A DNA stretch of 64,000 bases from Antennarius striatus (lineage: Eukaryota; Chordata; Actinopteri; Lophiiformes; Antennariidae). Made by a program: the position numbers and the translations under genes. The stretch lies in NCBI RefSeq assembly GCF_040054535.1, contig NC_090785.1, forward strand, positions 4,831,501 to 4,895,500, given 5' to 3'. Under the pieces are notes generated by a model. The model ran no database searches, was not told the origin of the DNA, and saw nothing but the letters and a program-made list of their open reading frames with translations. Shown in pieces: positions 48,601 through 64,000 of this stretch (the stretch's first letter is position 1; every line of letters begins with the position of its first letter).

Positions 48601-51600
48601 TCAGTGGTCAACCAGCTAAAAGGTTTAATTTGCATATTTCTATGACTTTACAGGACCTGCAAGAGTCGGAGAACCATGGCAGGGCAAAGAGATACTTGCA
48701 GGTAAAATGGGCTCAGATGAAGTACACTGGATTGATGATGAAAGGTGAGAGGTAAAGAAAAAAGAAAGGAATGCTTGGGTTTGATGAAAGGGGAAAGGAA
48801 ACACAGGAAGACAGATCAATTGTGAAGGAGCAGAAAAGCATGAATGATTAATGGAGGAGGAATTCATTAGGGGGAAAAGGAAATGAAGGTAAATGAGTGA
48901 TGAGGCCAATAAAAGGAGTCCGCTTTCAGGTTTGTCAAGGTAGGCTATGAAGTTCTTTGTTTGTTTTTTTCTTGAATATCATTGAAAGAAAGGCAAATGG
49001 GTTCTTTGAAACATGCATGAAACACATAATAAACCCACTCAAAAACATTATGAAATGTATCACGCGCCAGTGTATTAGGAGGCATTAGGCGATCTTCACT
49101 CACCAATGAAGTTGTTCCACTCGGTGTCCAGGTCTGCCTGATTGGCCAAGCAGCCCTTCATCACGTTGAGGCACAGAGGGTGGCAGGGCCGTGCCGAGGC
49201 AATGCCCCGACACAGAGGGCAGTACAGCTGACGCATGAGCCCCCGAACACACTCTGAATCAGCAGTCAGCTAAAAAGCAACACGGTCGGATGATGGTCAA
49301 ATAGCACTTTGATATAACTTAAGAGCATATGAACAAAACTGACTTCACTTGACCTCTACTGAACAAAGTGCTCACTGCACTTCATATTTAGATTTTTAAA
49401 AAATGTTTTTTATAAAGCAACTGGGAGAATAAGGACAATCTGGAGCTTATGGGAATCTCTACAGGAAATAAAATATACATCTGGAGAAGCTATAGTTCCA
49501 GATATTAAAGCCTTGCCTGAAGTTTTGACAGCTGAACACAACTCACCTTTGTTGCTTTGTTAACAATATCCCGACCAGTAGCCAAACCTTGAGATAACGC
49601 TCTGGAAGCAATGAGAGCCCTCGAAACCTTAATTTTGAAAGGATGAAGAAAACAATTCTCAATGAAAACCAATCTGCACAACCTCAGTTACTGTTCTGAT
49701 GTATCAGAGCCACTGGAATTGTCCACGTTAACCTGTGACCTTAAGACACGTACTTGCGCACGCAGTTTGCGCGGCACATCCCCGAATGGCTGCAGCTGTT
49801 CAGCGTGTTTGCTGACACACTCCAGGTAGTCCTCGCTGAACTGGTACTGAGGGTTAACCAGGGAAAAGACCCGCTCCACCAGTCTGGACCAGAAGTCTGA
49901 CAGGACGTCGGACAGGCTGACACTACCCCCTGTGGACACACGAGCAACTGTCAGCTGTCTGGAAATGATGATCTTCAAGATTGATTAAAGGGATAAATCA
50001 CCATCAAATTAAAGATGGTTAATGTTAATACAGGTTTTGGATTTTCCATTAAAGCATATTTGTTAAAAACTTATTCATATGGTATCAAAAAAGTCTAAAC
50101 ACATTTTGCAGTTATATCACCAGGCCTAAAAGTCGATTCCACTTAAAGAACAAATCATTTTGGGGTGAACTCTACTTTGTCCATACTAGTGCCACTATCC
50201 GGCCCTAACATATTGTGACCAATACATTGACGCCTACACTTTGAGCTATAGTATGTCCACTCCACTCTTGTTCCTTGCAGTTCTTGCAGTTCTTTCCTTC
50301 CTTTAAAGACGGGCGACTGCCAGTATATGAGTCAACTGATAAACAGATTCTGAATAAGGAAAAATCTCCCATATGCGATCTCCACACCAGCCAGATTAGC
50401 CATACATGCTGTCTGGCGCACAGAGCCAGCTTGACTAAGCAGCGAAGCTTGCAGACAGACCCGCCAGCGAGCGTCTGTGATGCCAAAACGGAACGACGCG
50501 AAACAGAAATAGAAACTGTTCGTGGGATTTCCAGTTTTCTTTTTTCTTCCAACTCTTTTTGGCACGTACAATCTCGTAAAAATATGATGCTGACACTTTT
50601 CAGCTGTGGACTTACAGCAAAAAAGGAGCTGATAGAACAACACCTCACAAGGATTCATCACAACTCTTCGACGAGCTGCTTTAACATCTTCAACAACTTC
50701 ATTGCCAAGCAGGTTTTTAAACGCCGCATAAAGTCATTCCTCCTAATGGGGATGGTGGTCCGCATTGTGACTGAATGAACATCTTCTGAATTAATTTCAA
50801 ACCCCAGATTAGCAATGATGATTTCAATTGTTGTTTACAGTTGCTAAGACTATCGGACCATCTGAATACACAAGAAAAAAGTCACTGAGTAAAAAAATAA
50901 AATAAAAATATTTGATCAACCAGAATAATATTTGCGCAGCTCCACAAATAATTCCTGGAAGACGTAGGAATTCTGGGTGAACAGCCTGCCGTAGGTCTTG
51001 GTGAACATCTGGTTCATGCTCTTCTCTGACAGGTCTATCAGCTCTCTGAAGAACTCTGCAAAGAGACGGGAAGAAGAAGGGATTTGATATTAATCCATCA
51101 CCCACCTCCTTTTCCTTTCGTATCTCAGCCAGGTTTCTGCTTACGTAGGAGCTCAGCCACCCCTACCCCCTCCAAGAACAGCTCAGTTACATCAGATCTT
51201 ACAAATGAGTCTGACAACATGAACTCCATTTATGACATTGACACTCATATGCAGTCTCCCACTCCTTCCGTGTGTTTTCATGAGTCATAATATATATTAC
51301 ATAAATGAAGAGTGGAAAATAGGTGATAACAATCTACAGCAGGGACAGGATGAGAGCGAGTTTGGCCACAAAGCTGCAGCCATACATAGAGAATCTGAGA
51401 CAGCGTGGGCTGAATTCTCTTAAATACAGTCGCTGCAAGCGTCTGGGTAGTCTATCTCCGCCAAATATTCACATGTAGGACAGTGTGCTGGTCGTTTTTA
51501 GTCACACTCAGACTGTGAAAACCATTTTTACAAGGTTACCTGCAGTTCCAGATACTGATGATACTCTTGGTGACATCACGGTGACATCATCCGTTATCCA

Positions 51601-52816
51601 TAGGATGTAATATTTCCCCAAGTTTACCCCGTGCAAGGGAGTAAAAGTCTGGATATATAAAATATGGGTCCTTCAAACGCGACCGTTACTTTTCATGATT
51701 TTTTCTAGGAGTCTGCCAACTCCATGAAAGTGCAGGAATTAATTTGTTATAAAATATATGCCAGGATCATTCCCATATGTTTGCATTGTTATTCTTTTAG
51801 CTTCCAAACTGTAATGTAGAGATTGCTAAGATTTTAAATCAGTCACTCATCATCCTTCACTCAATAAATGACGCTCTGTTTTGAAACCATTTTCAAACCT
51901 GATACTGTTCTTACGACCCCTGATCAATAACTTAACTGGCTTACGAGTCTCACCGTCAAACCTGCGGTGTCTCTGGGTAAAAGTAGTCAGAAGGAACTGG
52001 CTGTTCTCCTCGACGGCTTTGAGGAAGTCCCTCTGGCTCTGGAGGGCCAGCGTCTCCTCCATCTGGCTGGAGCAGCAGGTGTAGTCCTGAGGGCAGAGCC
52101 GCAGGTGCTCACCTGGAGGACGGCAGGTAAGACCAGCCCGGACAGAAAGGTTAGCAAAATCAGGACTGCTGTCATGGAACTGTTGCATTCTGCTTTAACT
52201 GCCTGCTGCGATCTTCCTTCTGTGTTCTGGCTTTAAAAAATAAGCATTGCACATGCTACAAATCAGACCGTTGTTAAAAATTCAACATAAATTTAATTGC
52301 AAATCATGTTAGGAAGTCTATTATCAGGCGCAAGTACAAATTTTAGAAAGAAATTCAATTCCTCTACTCTTCAGTCTGTTCGTTGTGGAAAAATCTTATG
52401 AAAGATAGTGATGCCATAGAAAATTCTAATTTCCCTTCCATGAATTATTCAGCTTCAATCAGTCTGTCTTTGTCAGTTCAGGTCATGTCTTTGATATCGG
52501 AGGTAATGTTATGCAAACGACAACCAGGAGAGACAAAAAAACACAGCGACGCAAATGGGGAAAAGATCTGAATTCTTTATGTAATTTTATATCCAGAATT
52601 TAGATGCTGCCAATGCAGCTAAAAGTTGCATTCCTAACTCCACCCTGGTTTATTCTCCCCTCTGCCTCTTTTGTTCTCTGTGTGCGTCTCACTAGTAGCC
52701 CTCTCTCATCCCTCTATTTCCATATCTAAACTGCCTCTCTTCATCCTTCACTCTCCCGGCCATCTGCTCCCCCGGCCCACGGGACAGGGAGCCAAGACTC
52801 AGGCATGGATAAGCAC

Positions 52817-52891
<75 letters not shown>

Positions 52892-53025
52892 GCACAAATC
52901 AATCAATATTGTGGTTACCTCAGGGGCTCACTGAGCTGAATTACCACTAAATAAATGCTAATTTCTGCAAGACCTGCAATTTTGCAAACATTTCTCAGTC
53001 GTAAATTTTTATATATTTTATAGTG

Positions 53026-53083
<58 letters not shown>

Positions 53084-54039
53084 TATCTGATTTTCATGTA
53101 ATGTTGAAACAACCTGAAAGAGAAATTTTCATGCACTAAAGTGATTCCCTGTTTTTCTGCTTTACTTTGTCAGACATTTAAATTTCCACTCTTCATCATC
53201 ATCTCCTCCTCCTTTCTTGTCGCTCTAATATTAAAACTTCACATAATCTAAAACTGTAATCCACATCACGCAGCAGATTATCAACAGTACACATGGTCTG
53301 TCAGAATACTGCAGGGCTTTAACAGAGGGCCGGTAGGGAGAGTCTAATTAGGGGCGAGGTTCTTTGTTGGACCGGTGTCGGCAATTTGCTCATTCTCTTA
53401 ATCATCCTATTTAAATAGCGCTGAGGGGAGGGGGGCGGCTGTAATTTGATGTAAACCACCGGACATTATTTCTCTGCGGGGAAACTCGTCATGATATTCA
53501 AGCTTTGAATCTCAGGCGCTCATCGATGAGTTTTGAACCACCTTGCACTTTCAGATATCACTGTAAATGGACTTAGATTGTACTATTTCAAACCATTTTC
53601 TGCTATATACTACCTAATTATATTAAAATGACTAGTGTCTGTGTATGAAGCTTGGAGTTGGTGCTGATCTTCATTTATACTGTGTTTTGGTTTTTCTCCC
53701 TGAGACAAAGCGTGCAGACGCGCCAACCTATCTTTTTTTATTTAAAAAAAAAGGATTTATGTAGGCCTACCTTATTATTTAGGAATACTCGTTCTGCTTA
53801 AGTCCCATAAACTGTGTCAGTAAAATAAAAATAAAAAACTCGCAGTGTAGATGTAGAGTCTTACCGGAGATTTGAGTCAGCGGCGCGGTGCTTGTGCTGT
53901 ACCCCTTCTCAGAGTACACCTGCCGGGTGTCGGCGCAGCTCCTCCCCGCAGCGGCCGCGGGGCTGCGGGGCTCCGACGGGGCGCAGAGCGTACAGATCAC
54001 CAGCAGCGGGTACCTGAGCAAAGACAGCCGCCAATCCAT
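45651..54039 (-). CDS. gpc2: Glypican-2, GPI-anchored heparan sulfate proteoglycan
   Basis: Cell-surface co-receptor for growth factors and guidance cues. Eleven minus-strand exons: 54039-53865, 52112-51954, 51055-50921, 49929-49754, 49627-49547, 49269-49104, 48496-48366, 47666-47517, 46908-46772, 46207-46035, 45928-45651; 1761 nt, 586 aa, normal glypican length. A hydrophobic signal is followed by [134 protein letters not shown]. An acidic [12 protein letters not shown] segment holds heparan-sulfate Ser-Gly sites. A basic stretch precedes a hydrophobic end [15 protein letters not shown], the GPI-anchor signal. The KLxGPF-ELxADSI-VKxSE block is closer to GPC2 than to GPC1/4/6 as I recall them, although [17 protein letters not shown] is GPC1-like. 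The intron after 48366 starts GC, not GT. Adjacent stag3 supports the orthology. Confidence 0.88.
45657..45673 (+). promoter_or_regulatory. CTCF-like motif at the gpc2 stop codon
   Basis: CCACAAGGGGGCAGCAG is a strong match to the CTCF core. It covers the last codons of gpc2 (minus strand ..AAPLWR), just upstream of the stop. Confidence 0.4.
46003..46024. repeat. (ATC)n trinucleotide array
   Basis: Seven ATC units just downstream of the gpc2 donor at 46034; intronic. Confidence 0.85.
52819..52894. repeat. (CA)n microsatellite in gpc2 intron 1
   Basis: About 76 bp of CA repeat, nearly pure. Confidence 0.97.
53028..53082. repeat. (CA)n microsatellite in gpc2 intron 1
   Basis: Second array, 55 bp, 130 bp from the first. 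Confidence 0.97.
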
Positions 54040-55963
54040 CTTCACAGCAGGACTCGGAAAACGGGACAGGGGGCTGGTGTGTCGAAAACCAGGGACTAGG
54101 CGTGAAGCACCTTTTTTTTTCCTTCTAATGAATGAATAGATAGACGCAAAAGTAAAGTATAACAAAATCCAAAGTAGTCAGTCGTTTAAACCAGTCATCG
54201 TGTTCCCCGAGAAGAAAAGCTTCTTTTTTTTCTTTTTTTTTTTTTACATCAAACGTGTTCCCATTTACTGTACGATTAATTTATCCTGGATGGGAGATGG
54301 GAGAGCCGCTCGCTGACGTAACGGGAGTGTGAATGGGGCGCTCCCGTTCCTCAGCCTCAGCGCTCTGCTGCGTCAAGATGGCGAGAGTTAGCACGAGAAA
54401 ACGGAAATGAGTCTGCTTTCAAAATAACATCATAGGCGCGTTTTTTTTTTTTTGTTTTTTTTTTTTTTTATTAATTTCGAACGACACACACACCGCAGAG
54501 GTTTTTTTTATGTTCCAAATTTAAGAGGAAAAAAATAGCACACACAAAAGTTTTGCTGTTAACTGAACTGTAATACTTAAGGATTCTTCTACCGATGTCT
54601 CGGGATTTTTCAGTGGATTACAAAGAATAAATCTCATTCTACTGTACTACTGGAGTAAATGATGTTTTTTCTTGAACGGAAAAAAACCCAGTTCGTTCAA
54701 CAGCGTTTCACTTTCACTTAAATCATAGGAAAGATGTGTTTTAATACACAGAGCGCGTCTGCTGATACTGTCAAATCCATGATGAGGATGATCAATTCCA
54801 ACATGCAAAAAAAGAAAATATCAATTAGGCAGCTCGAGTAATCTCACAAACTTGTTTGCCCCAGCACTTTTAGAGGGAGATGTAGAGGAGGGCATCACCC
54901 TACAACCCCTTTAAATTATTTCTAACCCATATATTTGTCATAACAGGTCGTGTTATTTTTAACCTACTGTGAAGCATATCAAGTGAAAACTCTAAAAGTC
55001 TTTAAAAAAAAATAAACAAAAAGTGAACACTGTGGGTTATGGGTTAAGTATTTTATTTTGAAGTACATCAACGGAAGTCGTATATCTCACCCCAAACGAA
55101 TTGAATCTGATTACTGCTTCACAAAAATAACAATGGCCAAGCGGAGGTCCGGGAGGAGCTGCGCCTCCTCCCCCCCTGAAACCTGGGCAAATCGATAATG
55201 AAAGATACATGGACGTAGCTTCCACAAAGAGCGTCACAAATGACAGCGAAGAGAAGACATTCATAGAAGTGTTGTCCATGAGCTGTTTCAAACATTTCAT
55301 GGTTATATTTTAACGCCCACGTAATCAGTAATATTTATATTCGAAGTAAAGTATATTAAAAGTCACTAAGGTTCTACCCAGTGATAATGTGTTTGCAACG
55401 ACCAATTATCTTACAGCAAAACTTTTGGAAAGACCAATCATCTCTGACCTGAAACTGTACCAGCCAATCAGCATCCAACAATTACTTTACGTTCTTTTTT
55501 GGCGTTGTGGGTGTCCGAGTTAAGAAGAGGAAAAAGTGACGATAATATCGATAAATATCAAGGAAACATCAAACTGATAAGTAATTATTTTTACCATGGT
55601 CTATATGTACTGATGTACTTATCTGGTGATGCTTTGATTTACTTTAGCTGTAGTGGCTACCCGGCTATTCAGGCTACAGTCATGTCATCCTAATTTGAAA
55701 TGGTAGAATTTTTGTCAAATCTATCTGGTCACAGTTTTTTATTACTTATTCTGTTAAAAAAAAAAAAAACTTCTTAATTATCCTTGTGAGTCTGATAATG
55801 ACTAAGTCGCTAAATAATTTTTTTAAATCTAAATGCTAGTTAGCTTGACTGTTGGGTTTTGTCTCTTCCTGTCTTTCCTGAAAACTTCAGAGAACACCCC
55901 CAGAAGAAGACCAGACCTTGGGTTCGAAACCAGATTAGGGCTCCTGGCGCCTCTCTGCTGAAA
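54040..55963. promoter_or_regulatory. gpc2-stag3 divergent intergenic/promoter region
   Basis: 1.9 kb between head-to-head starts. The gpc2 side (53900-54400) is relatively GC- and CpG-rich, with a CRE-like TGACGTAA at 54314-54321, consistent with a CpG-type promoter for gpc2. The middle is AT-rich with poly-T tracts. Near 55890 an acceptor-like TTCAG is followed by a candidate stag3 5'UTR exon (AGAACACCCC...) leading to the ATG at 55964. The minus-strand frame at 55037-55300 (87 aa) resembles no host gene that I recognise. Confidence 0.45.
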
Positions 55964-63812
<7,849 letters not shown>

Positions 63813-64000
63813 GTGGGAGAGTGCGACAAAAAAAGTAGTGTCCAAAACGATCAGAAAGTTTTATCAATACGTCTCCAAAACAGTTTTAATAAAAACTGAA
63901 CAATTTAACTCTCATAAAGGCAGAATTTCTTTACAGACAGGATATTATTGTTGCAATGGTTTTAACTAGGTGTAGCAAAATAAATTTGCACTTGAATATA
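63813..64000. other. stag3 intron at window end
   Basis: Begins with the donor GTGGGA after the last visible exon; no further exon before the window ends. Confidence 0.7.

Noticed and set aside
53779-54165. Upstream start for gpc2 within the longer minus-strand frame
   Set aside because: The frame upstream of 54039 lacks a signal peptide at its start; [19 protein letters not shown] at 54039 gives a normal glypican signal.

Overview
Eukaryotic genomic DNA from a ray-finned fish. Many GT-AG introns, dense (CA/TG)n microsatellites, degenerate fish-type non-LTR retrotransposons and, decisively, a cluster of novel immune-type receptor (NITR) genes point to a teleost, probably a spiny-rayed (acanthomorph) one; the species cannot be read from the window. 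All exon coordinates are my own splice reconstruction from reading frames and GT/AG signals, with no transcript support. LAYOUT. 1-4.4 kb (+): the last five visible coding exons of a slit1-type axon-guidance gene (laminin G end, three EGF repeats, C-terminal cystine knot). 4.4-7.7 kb: slit1 3'UTR and intergenic DNA. 7.7-30.6 kb: NITR cluster with four intact-looking genes on +, two on - (one lacking an identifiable 3' end) and one decayed copy. 30.6-35.3 kb: intergenic DNA with repeat debris. 35.3-43.6 kb (+): a complete, divergent laminin-binding-type integrin alpha gene (ITGA6/ITGA7-like) whose tail lacks the GFFKR motif. 45.7-54.0 kb (-): complete glypican gene, gpc2. 56.0 kb to the end (+): 5' two-thirds of stag3, the meiotic cohesin subunit; it runs off the window. 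gpc2 and stag3 are head-to-head, which matches the human GPC2-STAG3 neighbourhood as I remember it and supports both orthology calls. HOW THE GENES RELATE. slit1, the integrin and gpc2 are cell-surface or matrix genes (glypican heparan sulfate is a known Slit co-factor), but nothing shows co-regulation. The NITRs form a separate module of paired-receptor type. Two genes (9.8-11.8 and 24.0-25.6 kb) keep two Ig domains, a membrane span and a tyrosine-motif tail. Three others (7.7, 15.6 and 18.1 kb) are cut off shortly after the membrane span by in-frame stops. One of these carries two arginines in the membrane span, the layout of an activating receptor, with its former ITIM/ITSM exon still readable just downstream. 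The + strand genes at 18-25 kb are tandem duplicates that share a CCAAT plus CCTCCCACTT promoter block, of which an orphan copy remains. MOST INTERESTING POINTS: the repeated inhibitory-to-tailless conversion of NITRs, the GFFKR-less integrin, a palindrome cluster in stag3 intron 1, CTCF-like sites facing each other across most of the NITR block, and long TG tracts abutting two splice acceptors.
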